NCBI GenBank assembly: GCA_900315105.1
Contig: OMXX01000008.1
Coordinates: 2,466 to 66,465, forward strand
Source of the DNA: an uncultured Prevotellaceae bacterium
GTDB taxonomy: Bacteria; Bacteroidota; Bacteroidia; Bacteroidales; Bacteroidaceae
Direction: 5' to 3'
Length of the DNA: 64,000 nucleotides
This document shows, in pieces, positions 18,001 to 29,011 of the stretch. The notes under the pieces are model-generated. The model saw only the letters and a list, made by a program, of their open reading frames with translations. It made no database searches and was not told the DNA's origin. The first letter of the stretch is position 1. Each line of letters starts with the position of its first letter. Both the position numbers and the translations under genes were made by a program.

Positions 18001-21000
18001 ATTGAGGGTCTTGCACCAAACAACGATGAGGAGTGGCACTATGTCAAGTTCAAGGTGACAAGCAACGAGAAGGCTGGCTTCGATATGTCAATTCGATATT
18101 ACAACTACACAGCCAACGGATCGTTGAAGGCTAGTACAAGTAATATCAAAACTACCATGATCAAGGGCGAGTCACGCGATTACCAAATCACCGTAAAGAA
18201 TGTTGGTATGGGCGAGACTGGCAAGATGACCCTTGACCTTCCATCCAACCAGACATGGCTTACAAGCGTCACGCCACTTACAATGGCATCATTGGCATCA
18301 GGCGAAGAGACAACTATAATCCTTCGCATGACACCTACTGATGATATGCAGCTCAACGTGCCTATGACTGGAACACTTGCCATCAATGCCGCAAATGCAA
18401 ATGGTATAAGTATTCCATACCGAATAGAGACAGTATCTGGCAATACAGGTAAGCTCTGCATTGAGGTATGGGACGAATTCACATCATACGATGAATCCAA
18501 GCCAAAGGTAAAGAATGCACAGATTGTTGTGCGTCATCCTTCAACTAATGCACTCATCACATCTGGAACAACAGATGAAACAGGAGCGTTCAACACAGAA
18601 CTTCCTGAAGGCTATTATGTACTCAACGTGTCAGCCGATGACCACGGCTCTTACACCAATACCATCCTCGTTGACCCAGGCGTTGACAACAAGGAAATTG
18701 TTATGCTACCATTCCAGGCTATCAAGGTAACATGGGATGTTGTTGAGACAACAGTTGAGGATAAGTACGACATCAAGACTACAGTGACATACGAAACCCG
18801 TGTGCCAAAACCTGTTATAGAGGTAATCGGTCCTGATTCTATTTCTGCACAGAACATACGCGACTATGGTTCTGACCTTGTATATTACGTGCTGACAAAC
18901 AAGGGACTCATCACTGCACAGGATGTTACTGTAACCCTCGGAACCATAGAGGGATGCGATGTGACATATCTACGCGAAATGCCATTCGACCTTGCACCAG
19001 GTGCAACAGAGATCGTGCCAGTAAGGGTTTCTCCTCATGTAGACGATATGCAGGCTAAGGCATTAGCAAAGGGATTCTATGCACCGAGGAAAAATGGTAG
19101 CGTGGCTGATATTCCAGACAACTGGGACGGTTTCAAGAGTTGTGTGATAGATGCTGTTATTGACTTCGTGTTTTCTTGCGAAGGCTCGGATTTGCATGAC
19201 TGGACTCACTTCACATCAACACTTGCTGGTTGTGCAAAAGCATTTATAGACTCATTGCCATTCATCGATATGGGTACAAGTTCTGGTTCTGGCGAAGGCA
19301 AGCCTTCAAAGACATCAACGACAAAGACCGAAGCTGGGAAGAACAGCAACGGCACAATGTCGTTTGAAACGAAGGAGTGCGACCCATGTCTGATGAACAT
19401 CATCAGATGTATGCTGAAAACCGCACTCTGTGTCTATGACCACCTACCTTCGAAGCCGAAACTAAAGAAAATACAAGGAAGTCGTAGCGAGATGATTGCA
19501 GCCGCAGCAAGCAATGCCAAAGAAATACATGATTCAGCAGGTGATGCTTACGATTTCTTGAAGGATACCTGCCCACCATGTCCTTTGGATGATTGCTTCG
19601 AAGTTCCCAATCCTCCTTTTGACCCTGACGGTGTTCCAAACTCAGCACACGCAAAGAGAAAGAATTCCGTAGGCATGATTGCAGGCAGACGTCAGCCTTT
19701 ACCTGTACATGTGCAGAACCTCATCCTTGCTACTGAGATGCAAAAATATTTCAATAGTAGTTGTGGCTCTATATTCAATCTATACTATGGGGATATGGAA
19801 TGGGCTTTCACTCCAAAGGAGGAGATGGATGTATTCTCTGCCAACGTAGAGCGATACTTGAATGACGAGGCTTCCTTACTGGATGTAAGGGATGCCAAGC
19901 CAAGCAATATCAACGAGGAGCAGTTGAATAAGTTCATTGAGAATATCAAATATCGCAAGGAACATGATGGGGAACTGAAAAATATGAATCTCTTCATCTA
20001 TCATGCAAATGTGATTGATTGGGCTGAAAGTATAGCGAAGGAACATGGGTATGAGGATACATACGAATTCCTTCAGGGAGCTATCGACGAATATGAAATT
20101 GGCGAGGAGGAGCGTAACTCAAGCAAGTCAAGTGTCTGCGCTTCTATCAAACTACAGATCAATCAGACCATGACGATGACACGTCAGGCATTCCTCGGAA
20201 CTCTCACCGTATTCAACGGCCATGAGTCTGAGCCTATGACTGATATAAAGCTCGATTTGAAAGTAACGAATCCTGACGGTGACGTGGCTACAAGTCATGA
20301 GTTCCAGATTAATCCTACATCCCTTGATGTATTCTCTGGAAACCTGAACTTTACGGATGGATGGAGCCTTGCAGCAAACTCTACAGGTACAGCTACTATC
20401 ACATTCATTCCTACGAAGTATGCAGCTCCTACAGAGCCTGTGGAGTATAGCTTCGGCGGTACGCTCACCTATACTAATCCTTACACAGGCAGTACGGTGA
20501 CGCGCGAGCTTTACCCTGTTAAGCTCACCGTGAAGCCTTCTCCTGAACTTGACCTCACATATTTCATGCAGCGTGACATTCTTGGTGACAATGCCCTTAC
20601 GCCTGACGTTATTGAGAAGAGCGTTCCTGCTGAGTTCGCATTGCTCATAAACAACAAGGGTAATGGTGAGGCTACAAATGTGAATATCCTCACTAACCAG
20701 CCTGAGATTGTGGATAACGAGAAGGGATTGCTCGTGAAGTTCGAGATACTATCAAGTATGGTGAACGGTAAGGATAAGACCTTGGCTCTCGGTGGTAGCG
20801 TAGCTTCTAATTTCGGCAACATTCCTGCAAAGAAACAGGCTTATGCCCAGTGGGAACTGAAGTGCGACCTCCTCGGTCATTTCACCTCTTACGATGTGGA
20901 GGCTACTCACGTTACGAGCTACGACAACCCAGACCTCAGTCTGCTTGACAAGGTTACGATTCATGAGCTTATTCATAGTTTGAAGTTCCCTGTGGAAACG

Positions 21001-23028
21001 GGTAGCAACGACAGCATCATGGCTTGGCTCGTGAATGATATTCCAGATGCCAAGGATCGTCCGGATGCCATCTATTTCAGCGATGGCAGAGTTGCCGATG
21101 TTCATAACCTCACGGGTGACATGGCAGTATGCAACAAGGTGGATAAGACGCATTACCAACTCATAGTGAAGCCTGAGCGCACCGGATGGATTTACGGCAG
21201 CATTGCCGACCCTGCGCTTGGTCGCTCGAAGGTTGTGGGTGTTACGCGCGTTGGCGATGGTCAGAATGTGTCGGCACGCAACTTCTGGCAAACGGAATGG
21301 ACGCTACGTGACGGTGCTGATCCTCTGCAGGACTATCGTCTGCACTTCTGCGACAGCGTAGCTACGCTTGAGGATCAATACTATATTATCGAGTATATGC
21401 CTCTCCCAGAACTTGAACTGAAGGTGACCGAGATTACCGGTCCTCACACAGACAAGAAGATTGAGGATGAGCAGTTGAAGAAAGTAACCGTACACTTCAA
21501 CAAGCCTATCCTTACTGAGACCTTCACATCTGAGGACCTCTCTATGCGCTGTCAGGGCAAGGACATCGACATGAGTTCTGTTACCTTCTCTACCGATGAC
21601 AACCAGAACTTCACACTTGATATGTCGGAGGCTACCAAGGGCGATGGATACTATGTGCTCAAGGTTGCTACGAATACCATTACCGACTATGAGGACTTCT
21701 ATGGTCGTGAGGATGGCAAGTGTGACTGGATTCAGTTCATTGGCGGTGTATGTAAGGTGGCTGGTATTGTATGGCCTATGAACAGCGGACAAATCTATAT
21801 CACTACAAAGAAATCAGATACCGTGCATAGCAAGGGCAGATATCAGGCTCCTTCTCTCCTAACGGATGAGGTCAGCGTGCCTTATGGCGATGAGATGATT
21901 TTCGAGGCAATACCTAAGAATGGATATCTGTTCAAGGGTTGGTATATGGGCGATGAGTGCGTAAGTACGGATGAGACCTATACCACATATTGTCTTGACC
22001 ATACTACGCTCAAGGCTGTTTTCTACGAGAGCAACGCTCAGCTTATCGTGGATTACAACAGCAAGGGCGGTACGGTGACAGGTGCCGGCTCTGGTACGTA
22101 CGGCGTGGGCAAAGCTATGAGACTTCGCGCTCTTCCTGCCGACGGATTTGCTTTCACAGGATGGGTTATCGGCAACGAGATCATATCTACGGATGAGTTC
22201 TATGAATTCACCATCAAGGGCGATATGAGCATAAAGGCTGAATTCGTCCTAAAGGGCGGTAAAGTGGGCGACGTGAACGTGGATGGATTCATCACCATCA
22301 GCGATGTCACGGCTCTTGCAAACATCCTCCTTGAGAAGAGTGTCAACGGTTCATCTCTCGTATATGCCGATGTGAACAAGAGTAAGAGCGTCACTATCAG
22401 TGATATAACTCCGCTTAATAACATGATTCTCGGTGATGTTTCAAATGCCAAGGGTGGTTACGGCTATTCTTTACGCAGAAATGCCAACCACGACGCCCTC
22501 CTCAGCATGGATGACGTACAGCTAAATGCTGGCACAGCCACACAGCAGTCTATTGCTCTTGACGGCGTATATCGCTATGTCTGCTTCCAGATGGACATAG
22601 ATGTTCCGGCAGGCATCGACATCCAGAATGTGGTGAACGCTGAGGGTACCGATGCTCATATCGTGGAATGGAACAAACTGAAGAATGGTATGTATCGCAT
22701 CATAGGTTACTCTCATGACAATGCATCTGTTCGTGACGGTAATCTCGCCGATATTACGTTCAGGGCTTCCGCAGATATGAGGGACGGAATCTACCCATTC
22801 CATGTAAGGAACATACTTCTTGGCAGGGCAGATGGTAGCGAGGTGACGATTGACAATATCAAGTCGAACATCATCGTTGGAAATGCGACAAGTAATTACG
22901 AATTACAAATTACGAATTACCCGCAGCAACAATCTATCTACGACCTTCAGGGACGAAAGCTCAACTCAGCTTCTGCTATGAAGTCAGGACTATACATAAA
23001 TAATGGCAAGAAAGTAATTAAGAAATAA
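15013..23028 (+). CDS. Giant secreted surface protein (cohesin-like, Calx-beta, CARDB, dockerin-like)
   Basis: About 2671 aa. The signal peptide (ILTILLTLSAWAG) follows the ATG at 15013, or the ATG two codons later. A cohesin-like domain covers about 25-155, CARDB-like about 165-285, and several Calx-beta-like units about 290-705 (ITIPAGQ and EDDEFF repeats). Another CARDB-like unit lies near 710-815 (PDLVITDFTITPTDN). A Cys-containing central region spans about 1380-1700. Conserved beta-domains follow to about 2050 (NIPAKKQAYAQWELKCDLLG). Listeria-Bacteroides repeats cover about 2294-2412 and a dockerin-like module about 2417-2480. The terminal module is YDLQGRKLNS...GLYINNGKKVIKK. A tandem 21-nt repeat is translated at residues 844-868. 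Having both cohesin-like and dockerin-like parts allows a role in surface assemblies, which is inference. Confidence 0.82.
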   Translation: MIMNAKRFFSIILTILLTLSAWAGNNILSVRKDIKASGGKTVFVPIELTNDDEIVAAQFNITLPFARTNDVFSLSETRNVNNHSVSCRDLGGNKYTIVIVNMENKPIGGNAGILLSLPMFVSADAQPNSTYDIKISDVILTDKKGNNIQTGNSTGKITITSSPSPDIRPVNISFGNTSFMPEDNITVNWTVENIGDSIAVEGWTENVFLVSSLTGSRIYIGNARSYATLTKGGKISRSGKFSVPASLGMDGDVYAEVTLVGNSGFGEYIANQENNTAHSTATATLGKKLYLTSDGPTLKEDSKNPFRMKLSRSGDWSTDETFSLKCLNTGLISIPATITIPAGQSGVYFYVNAIDNTIVNTADEETITITQQGSSSLAISKTIAIEDDEFFTMGMQLSKNEITEGETTSLRLSLAKKSTEDQVINLSTDFPKRFTFPSTITIPAGQLETNVEIKTVDDDVADIQRSAAFYAVSNHYNKGEVIMLLNDNDVPDLEFEVNPSTISESAGFKAVMATIRRTSAKNSNVTIKLTDDSNGALYFPTKTITMASGVEKAEFYIGAVDNNMQQEAKTYTITANVYISSCSCNASGELKGVAQQSITVLDDDSPALLVSTSIASLSEGSDDEAAITIKRNTSPTGALTVSLTSSDSRIVLPATVTIPDGQQSATIKVKALANSITKDTKTVVITATASGYTKGTCWIQVADETLPDLVITDFTITPTDNIAHGSITARMRITNKGVIATQKDTEAKIYADGEVIATFNIESGLEPGGVVTLVGECTLPDKVKTMTVKADVNPGRQVTESVYVNNETESISVKAEAPYSVVVNVSSKQIAPEGTVTISGEITPNTQHLSPNTQHLSPNTQHLSPNTPIEVYVINMGRREVLTTKADEQGNYSTNYTPTSSQIGHFSVGACYPGQNLTEEMTYFDILGLRRQNATILKHEITIGQPQSGNIVLYNPSGIELNNVHVEVTDCPDDVKVTFGSIARMEGGATQTIKYTIEGLAPNNDEEWHYVKFKVTSNEKAGFDMSIRYYNYTANGSLKASTSNIKTTMIKGESRDYQITVKNVGMGETGKMTLDLPSNQTWLTSVTPLTMASLASGEETTIILRMTPTDDMQLNVPMTGTLAINAANANGISIPYRIETVSGNTGKLCIEVWDEFTSYDESKPKVKNAQIVVRHPSTNALITSGTTDETGAFNTELPEGYYVLNVSADDHGSYTNTILVDPGVDNKEIVMLPFQAIKVTWDVVETTVEDKYDIKTTVTYETRVPKPVIEVIGPDSISAQNIRDYGSDLVYYVLTNKGLITAQDVTVTLGTIEGCDVTYLREMPFDLAPGATEIVPVRVSPHVDDMQAKALAKGFYAPRKNGSVADIPDNWDGFKSCVIDAVIDFVFSCEGSDLHDWTHFTSTLAGCAKAFIDSLPFIDMGTSSGSGEGKPSKTSTTKTEAGKNSNGTMSFETKECDPCLMNIIRCMLKTALCVYDHLPSKPKLKKIQGSRSEMIAAAASNAKEIHDSAGDAYDFLKDTCPPCPLDDCFEVPNPPFDPDGVPNSAHAKRKNSVGMIAGRRQPLPVHVQNLILATEMQKYFNSSCGSIFNLYYGDMEWAFTPKEEMDVFSANVERYLNDEASLLDVRDAKPSNINEEQLNKFIENIKYRKEHDGELKNMNLFIYHANVIDWAESIAKEHGYEDTYEFLQGAIDEYEIGEEERNSSKSSVCASIKLQINQTMTMTRQAFLGTLTVFNGHESEPMTDIKLDLKVTNPDGDVATSHEFQINPTSLDVFSGNLNFTDGWSLAANSTGTATITFIPTKYAAPTEPVEYSFGGTLTYTNPYTGSTVTRELYPVKLTVKPSPELDLTYFMQRDILGDNALTPDVIEKSVPAEFALLINNKGNGEATNVNILTNQPEIVDNEKGLLVKFEILSSMVNGKDKTLALGGSVASNFGNIPAKKQAYAQWELKCDLLGHFTSYDVEATHVTSYDNPDLSLLDKVTIHELIHSLKFPVETGSNDSIMAWLVNDIPDAKDRPDAIYFSDGRVADVHNLTGDMAVCNKVDKTHYQLIVKPERTGWIYGSIADPALGRSKVVGVTRVGDGQNVSARNFWQTEWTLRDGADPLQDYRLHFCDSVATLEDQYYIIEYMPLPELELKVTEITGPHTDKKIEDEQLKKVTVHFNKPILTETFTSEDLSMRCQGKDIDMSSVTFSTDDNQNFTLDMSEATKGDGYYVLKVATNTITDYEDFYGREDGKCDWIQFIGGVCKVAGIVWPMNSGQIYITTKKSDTVHSKGRYQAPSLLTDEVSVPYGDEMIFEAIPKNGYLFKGWYMGDECVSTDETYTTYCLDHTTLKAVFYESNAQLIVDYNSKGGTVTGAGSGTYGVGKAMRLRALPADGFAFTGWVIGNEIISTDEFYEFTIKGDMSIKAEFVLKGGKVGDVNVDGFITISDVTALANILLEKSVNGSSLVYADVNKSKSVTISDITPLNNMILGDVSNAKGGYGYSLRRNANHDALLSMDDVQLNAGTATQQSIALDGVYRYVCFQMDIDVPAGIDIQNVVNAEGTDAHIVEWNKLKNGMYRIIGYSHDNASVRDGNLADITFRASADMRDGIYPFHVRNILLGRADGSEVTIDNIKSNIIVGNATSNYELQITNYPQQQSIYDLQGRKLNSASAMKSGLYINNGKKVIKK
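17542..17616. repeat. In-frame tandem 21-nt repeat inside the giant secreted gene
   Basis: Three tandem 21-nt units and part of a fourth (word CACCCAACACCTAT) encode TPNTQHLS repeated in frame. The word is the same one that forms the intergenic palindromes at 6169-6254 and 6648-6731. The unit length is a multiple of three, so copy changes keep the frame. Confidence 0.9.
22894..22920. repeat. In-frame TTACGAATTAC repeat before the C-terminal module
   Basis: AATTACGAATTACAAATTAC followed by GAATTAC encodes NYELQITNY just before the sorting-like module. A near copy (NYELQIPNY) sits at the same relative place in the 1388-aa gene near 14876-14905. Confidence 0.75.
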
Positions 23029-23113
23029 AAGGCCCCTTCCCCCGCCCTCCCGAGGGAGGGAGCCGGAGAGCCGACGAATTACACTCAGAAAATTGGAAAT
23101 CAAAAAGAATGGT

Positions 23114-24433
23114 ATGAAAAGATTGGTATTTATTTTCTCTCTACTGCTGAGCCTCACAGGGGCTCATGCAGTGGAGTTTACAGACATTAGTAAACTGGAT
23201 TATGCTGTCTATTTTGAGCCTGTAACAGGACAGATAGGCAATTACGTAGATATCTACATCAAGGAGAAGACCCAGATGTTATCTACTGGCTATGGCATTG
23301 ACATAGTGATGCCTGACGGCTTTAGCGTGATGGAGCACGAGAGTATGCGCAAGTGTGAATTTGCTGCATACGGTGGAAACAAAATCACGTCAAAGAACGA
23401 CAACAGATTTCGCTTCAACTATGCCATCAGCTCCGTTAGCAATATGGTTCCCGCCGGTAGCGATGTGGTTACGCAAAGGGTGAGACTGAAAATCGACAAG
23501 ACGGTTGCGCCCGGTGAATATGCCATTGTCATTACAAATAGCGAGATTGTGTCAGAAACTGGTGCTGCGGGCACTATGAAGCGTCCTGCCGATATCTATT
23601 GCAAGGTTACGCTACAAAGCTCGCCTGTGGTGACTTCTTCCACTACATCCATTGACCTGCGTGGTTTCGACGAGGTATTCGGCTTGGTGGATGTCTCGGC
23701 TAACCCTAACGTCATCATTTTTGCCAACGAGGGACAGGTGGAGAACGAGAATAACGTTGTGGTGGATGACAACTGCGAGAGTCTTGTCATTACCGACAAA
23801 TATCCTTTCTCCATCCCTGCGGATATGGGTTTCCATGTTGACTATGCGTGCTATGAGCGTGAAGATATCAATGGTACTTCTACATTGTATCTGCCTTTCG
23901 GTTTCAAGCCTTCTACATTCAAGGCTTACACACTTGACAACGAGAATGGGGGCATACTGAATTTCAAGGAGATAACGAAGAGTTGCTCTGCCTATACACC
24001 GCTTATCATCTGCCCAAAAGATAACATGGCTTCTGCAAAGGTGAAGATTGTGAAAGAAGATTTCGATATATCTCCATCTACCGAAAAGTCAATCACGAAG
24101 AACGGTTATAGTTTTAATGGCGTTCTTGGTACCAGAGTTCTCTATGGCACAGACGGATGTTTCGTATTCTCTGCCAAAGACTACAAGTTCAAGAAGTGTA
24201 ATGACGCTGGCACCACAATACGTGCTTTCCGCTGTTATATGCAGACTCCACATAACCTTACTGCAAAGTCAGAGTTGGGCTTTATTATCGATGGTATGAG
24301 TACAGGCATCAGCACCCTAACACCTAACACCCAACACCTAACACCTATTTACGACCTTCTTGGTCGTAGGGTCGTTTCACCAAAAAGCAGCGAAATCTAT
24401 ATTATTAACGGTAAAAAAGCTATTTTCAAATAA
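23114..24433 (+). CDS. Secreted protein with cohesin-like N-domain and C-terminal sorting-like module
   Basis: 439 aa from ATG 23114; an upstream in-frame TTG at 23093 lies in repeat-adjacent sequence and is less likely. The signal peptide is MKRLVFIFSLLLSLTGAHA. The N-terminal half (about 25-170) is beta-rich and reads like the cohesin-like domains of its neighbours (IGNYVDIYIKEKTQ, MVPAGSDVVTQRVRLKI). A second beta domain follows. A translated simple repeat (TLTPNTQHLTP, about residue 398) comes just before YDLLGRRVVSPKSSEIYIING. The function is unknown and probably at the cell surface. An 85-nt gap with a GGGAGGGAGCCGG half-repeat separates it from the giant gene. Its stop overlaps the next start. 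Confidence 0.75.
   Translation: MKRLVFIFSLLLSLTGAHAVEFTDISKLDYAVYFEPVTGQIGNYVDIYIKEKTQMLSTGYGIDIVMPDGFSVMEHESMRKCEFAAYGGNKITSKNDNRFRFNYAISSVSNMVPAGSDVVTQRVRLKIDKTVAPGEYAIVITNSEIVSETGAAGTMKRPADIYCKVTLQSSPVVTSSTTSIDLRGFDEVFGLVDVSANPNVIIFANEGQVENENNVVVDDNCESLVITDKYPFSIPADMGFHVDYACYEREDINGTSTLYLPFGFKPSTFKAYTLDNENGGILNFKEITKSCSAYTPLIICPKDNMASAKVKIVKEDFDISPSTEKSITKNGYSFNGVLGTRVLYGTDGCFVFSAKDYKFKKCNDAGTTIRAFRCYMQTPHNLTAKSELGFIIDGMSTGISTLTPNTQHLTPIYDLLGRRVVSPKSSEIYIINGKKAIFK
24308..24346. repeat. In-frame CACCTAACACCCAACACC repeat
   Basis: The repeat word is translated as TLTPNTQHLTP immediately before the C-terminal YDLLGRR module of the 439-aa protein. Confidence 0.8.
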
Positions 24434-24618
24434 TGATGAAAGATTATAAAACACCAACACTTGTTGTTCATACATTAAAGATTAAAACGCTCATGGCTGG
24501 AAGTTATGGCAAAGACGTTTTTAGTGGAAGTGTTGATACTAGCACAAGCGATATAATGGATTTTGACGAAGAGGCTGGAGCAAAATCCTGCTACTTCTAC
24601 GATGGATTTGACGATTGA
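24433..24618 (+). CDS. Small protein of unknown function, 61 aa, translationally coupled
   Basis: The start codon shares one base with the preceding stop (TAATG), which indicates coupled translation. The sequence begins DYKTPTLVVHTLKIKTLMAG, then SYGK, and ends in an acidic tail with two cysteine-aromatic steps (SCYFYDGFDD). I recall many Prevotella small proteins of this layout (Y..P...V, then LAGS or MAGS, then an acidic end), but I know no assigned function. It is the last gene of the surface-protein run, 50 nt before a terminator. A RiPP-like precursor is only speculation; no processing enzymes are adjacent. Confidence 0.65.
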   Translation: MMKDYKTPTLVVHTLKIKTLMAGSYGKDVFSGSVDTSTSDIMDFDEEAGAKSCYFYDGFDD

Positions 24619-24667
24619 AGCAAATCCTAATAAAACAATCCCCCAAGGGGAAGTGGTTTATCTATTA

Positions 24668-24718
24668 TTGCCACTCATAGGTTTCCAAATTGGTTACCTA
24701 TGAGCGGCAAGCATTTTA
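24668..24718 (+). terminator. Terminator of the secreted-protein operon
   Basis: TTGCC-A-CTCATAGGT (24668-24682) pairs with ACCTATGAG-C-GGCAA (24696-24710), a 14-bp stem with one mismatch, followed by GCATTTTATT. Confidence 0.7.
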
Positions 24719-24764
24719 TTCCGTACTTACCGAAATAACCCACATCTTCCCCCATGAGCATAGG

Positions 24765-24935
24765 CTTTCCTTGCAAGAAACTCCGCTGTTTTACCGCTTT
24801 TCCACCGTAGATGCTCCATCGATACTCCATCGATGGTCCATCGATGGTCCATCGTTTCGATGGAGGATCGATGGAGGACTGATGGACAATCGATGGAGTA
24901 TCCTCAGAGTTTCAAAGGAGGAATTTGCTGTTTAC
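24765..24935. repeat. Word island: TCCATCGATGG palindrome, copy 1
   Basis: The left half repeats ACTCCATCGATGGTCCATCG and the right half repeats CGATGGAGGATCGATGGAG, so the whole is a palindrome around 24855. The flank CCTTGCAAGAAACTCCGCTG then TTTTACCGCTTTTCC is matched, inverted, beside the copy at 54825-54960. It fills much of the gene-free 24619-25217. The rest of that gap is AT-rich, with a small G/C-run repeat at about 25096-25175. Confidence 0.8.
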
Positions 24936-25032
24936 GCCTTGAGAATTAGAAACGCGCACCAGCCTTTAGGAGCTGACGTCCGCTATTTTCAAGCCGTGAT
25001 TACTGTGCAATTCTCACTTTTTCTTTGGAAAA

Positions 25033-25065
25033 GTTGCTTGATTTGAAAAACTTTTAGTATTTTTG
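25033..25065 (+). promoter_or_regulatory. Possible promoter of the 269-aa gene
   Basis: GTTG at 25033-25036, 21 nt, then TATTTTTG at 25058-25065. The -33 box has one mismatch. The leader would be about 145 nt. Confidence 0.45.
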
Positions 25066-25217
25066 CACGTTACAAGGTCAAAAGGCGAAAGGCAGACTCT
25101 CTCCCCGCTCTCCCTACATAGGGAGAGAGCTGGAACGCAAAAAATCCTCCTACGCAGGGGGACACAGGGGGGCTATTTGACTTTTGGAATAAAGTAGTAA
25201 ACAAAAAAATAAATAAC

Positions 25218-26027
25218 ATGCGAAAGATATTATTCATCATATCCATTGCGGTATTACCCATCTTATCCTTTGTATTATTAAGTAATGGGATCTTTACACA
25301 GAAAGATTCTATTCTTGAGACTGATTCTCTTACCCAAAAAGAGATAAAGCAGTTGCAAGAGAAAATAATAATGACAGATAAGGATACGCTTCTCTCTGAG
25401 GCTTTCTTCAGGAAATGGGAGGAAGCATCTGCCGAATATGCACGTTCACATTCCAATCCTATGATAGACAGTATCTATCAAAAAGTATTCACATACATAG
25501 TCGATTCATTTAAGAAACGTGCTTCTGAAGATCCTACGTATGAGGTAGAAAATACCAAGTATATAGTCCTTCCATGCTACCTCGAAATCTGGGAATGGGA
25601 AGAAGATACTGTTGTTGAGCAAAGTACAGAACATGCCAATGGAAATCTCAAAGTGGTTGAACTTGGTGTAGGGGATATAATTGATGGCAATTATGAAAGA
25701 GTCGCTAGCGGATATTATGTCCCTCATATAAAGTCTGACAAGCCTGTATTGTACGACTTTCCAACGATTCATAATCTCATGGAGAAATATCTGAATAAGA
25801 ATAAAAATAGAAGAAAAAAAATAGAAAATCGAAAGTATATTCCTATTGCACCTCATCATTGGGGGAAGGGTTGGTATTTTAATACTATGCCTATCATCAA
25901 TAGAATTAGCTTCTATAAAAATAAGGGGATAGGTGTATATACTCGTACTTCTTGGTGGACAGGTTGTGATTTCTTTCTGCCTGCTAAAAGTGATGAAATC
26001 ATTAAGAAAAATTACTGGGTAGAATAA
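25218..26027 (+). CDS. Exported or membrane-anchored protein of unknown function
   Basis: 269 aa with an N-terminal hydrophobic segment (ILFIISIAVLPILSFVLLS) that could be a signal peptide or anchor. A charged, probably helical region (about 35-100) is followed by a globular part rich in Trp and Tyr (CYLEIWEWEEDTVVEQ, APHHWGKGWYFNTMPIINRI). I do not recognise the family. It is a single gene on the plus strand between repeat elements, with its own possible promoter. Confidence 0.7.
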   Translation: MRKILFIISIAVLPILSFVLLSNGIFTQKDSILETDSLTQKEIKQLQEKIIMTDKDTLLSEAFFRKWEEASAEYARSHSNPMIDSIYQKVFTYIVDSFKKRASEDPTYEVENTKYIVLPCYLEIWEWEEDTVVEQSTEHANGNLKVVELGVGDIIDGNYERVASGYYVPHIKSDKPVLYDFPTIHNLMEKYLNKNKNRRKKIENRKYIPIAPHHWGKGWYFNTMPIINRISFYKNKGIGVYTRTSWWTGCDFFLPAKSDEIIKKNYWVE

Positions 26028-26061
26028 AAATCACATAAATAACGTGAGTTATATGAATTTA

Positions 26062-26436
26062 TCCACTTGTATATTATTGAAAACCATAAGGTTGAAAGAG
26101 CTCTGAAGGAGCGACACCTAAAAGGGCAGTCCGTTAGGGCTGTTATATTTGTCGATATTAGAGGGATGAGGTCTGTAGGACCGACACCTAAAGTCTTCAG
26201 GTGTCGCACTTACAGCGCTCCTTTAATCACGCATCTACCGAATAACAGCCCTTACGGACTGCCCTATTAGGTGTCGGGCTTTGGCTTTCCCTTCGGCCGC
26301 CGACCTCTTCGACGTTCAGCCCTAGCAGTCTTGAATTGTTCGCAAAGCTCACCAAGGTATGCAAGTTCTTCGCTGAAGCTCATCAAGCTGAAGCAATTCG
26401 TCGAACTCACGTTAAAATACCATATTTCATCTATGG
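26062..26436. repeat. Large palindromic repeat element (GACACCTAAAAGGGCAGTCC type)
   Basis: GCGACACCTAAAAGGGCAGT then CCGTTAGGGCTGTTAT at the left mirrors AACAGCCCTTACGGACTGCC then CTATTAGGTGTCG at the right. Inner arms around GACACCTAAAGTC-TTC-AGGTGTCG are near the centre. The right end carries TTCGCTGAAGCTCATCAAGC then AATTCGTCGAACTCACGTTA, the terminus shared with 1-180 and 58968-59248. No credible gene is inside. This element occupies most of the 26028-26585 gap. Confidence 0.75.
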
Positions 26437-26501
26437 AAAAAGACTTGAAATAAACACTATAAATCCCATAATGTTAATTAATCTCATAATTTGCGCTTGG
26501 A

Positions 26502-28628
<2,127 letters not shown>

Positions 28629-28638
28629 ACCTAACTAC

Positions 28639-28820
28639 AGCCCCTCACCCGTCCTACGGACACCCTCTCCCCAAGGGGCGAGGGAAAAGGATGTAATAAA
28701 CCCTCAAAGGAATCCCCATAGCGAGATAAAGGTAATTTTCCCCTCGCCCCTTGGGGAAGTCGGAGATTGAGTATCTCCGAGTATGTGTCAGAGGGTGTCC
28801 GCAGGACGGGTGAGGGGCTA
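28639..28820. repeat. Palindromic element (AGCCCCTCACCCGTCC type)
   Basis: AGCCCCTCACCCGTCCTACG then GACACCCTCTCCCCAAGGGG at the left is mirrored by CCCCTTGGGG and GGGTGTCCGCAGGACGGGTG then AGGGGCT at the right. The right arm is interrupted by a 29-nt side hairpin (28759-28787). It may also serve as a terminator for the esterase gene. The rest of the 28629-29011 gap is the metY promoter and leader. Confidence 0.8.
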
Positions 28821-28837
28821 TTTTTTTACCTTATTTT

Positions 28838-28869
28838 TTTGGTATTTTCCCCAAAAATATGTACCTTTG
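28838..28869 (+). promoter_or_regulatory. Promoter of the metY-type gene
   Basis: TTTG (28838-28841), 20 nt, TACCTTTG (28862-28869). The leader of about 135 nt to ATG 29012 contains a short hairpin CCCCCTCGGGGG at about 28976-28987. I see no convincing riboswitch. Confidence 0.75.
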
Positions 28870-29011
28870 CAACTCAAATAAACTAAGAACATTTTTTTGT
28901 AACTTTATTATCCCGCATTTGCTCCTGCGGTTATAGTATAAAGAGCCTGTCTACTCTTGTACTATAAAAAAGTTTCCCCCTCGGGGGAATATGGGGGGCT
29001 AAAATTTAGAA

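Noticed and set aside
24690..25046. Protein-coding gene of about 118 aa across the TCCATCGA island
   Set aside because: The open frame follows from the repeated word (SIDGPSFRWRIDGG). It has no start context or composition of a gene, and the homologous island at 54.8 kb gives a different frame.
28870..29011. SAM-type riboswitch in the metY leader
   Set aside because: The context is right, but I could not find a conserved riboswitch core, only a small G/C hairpin.
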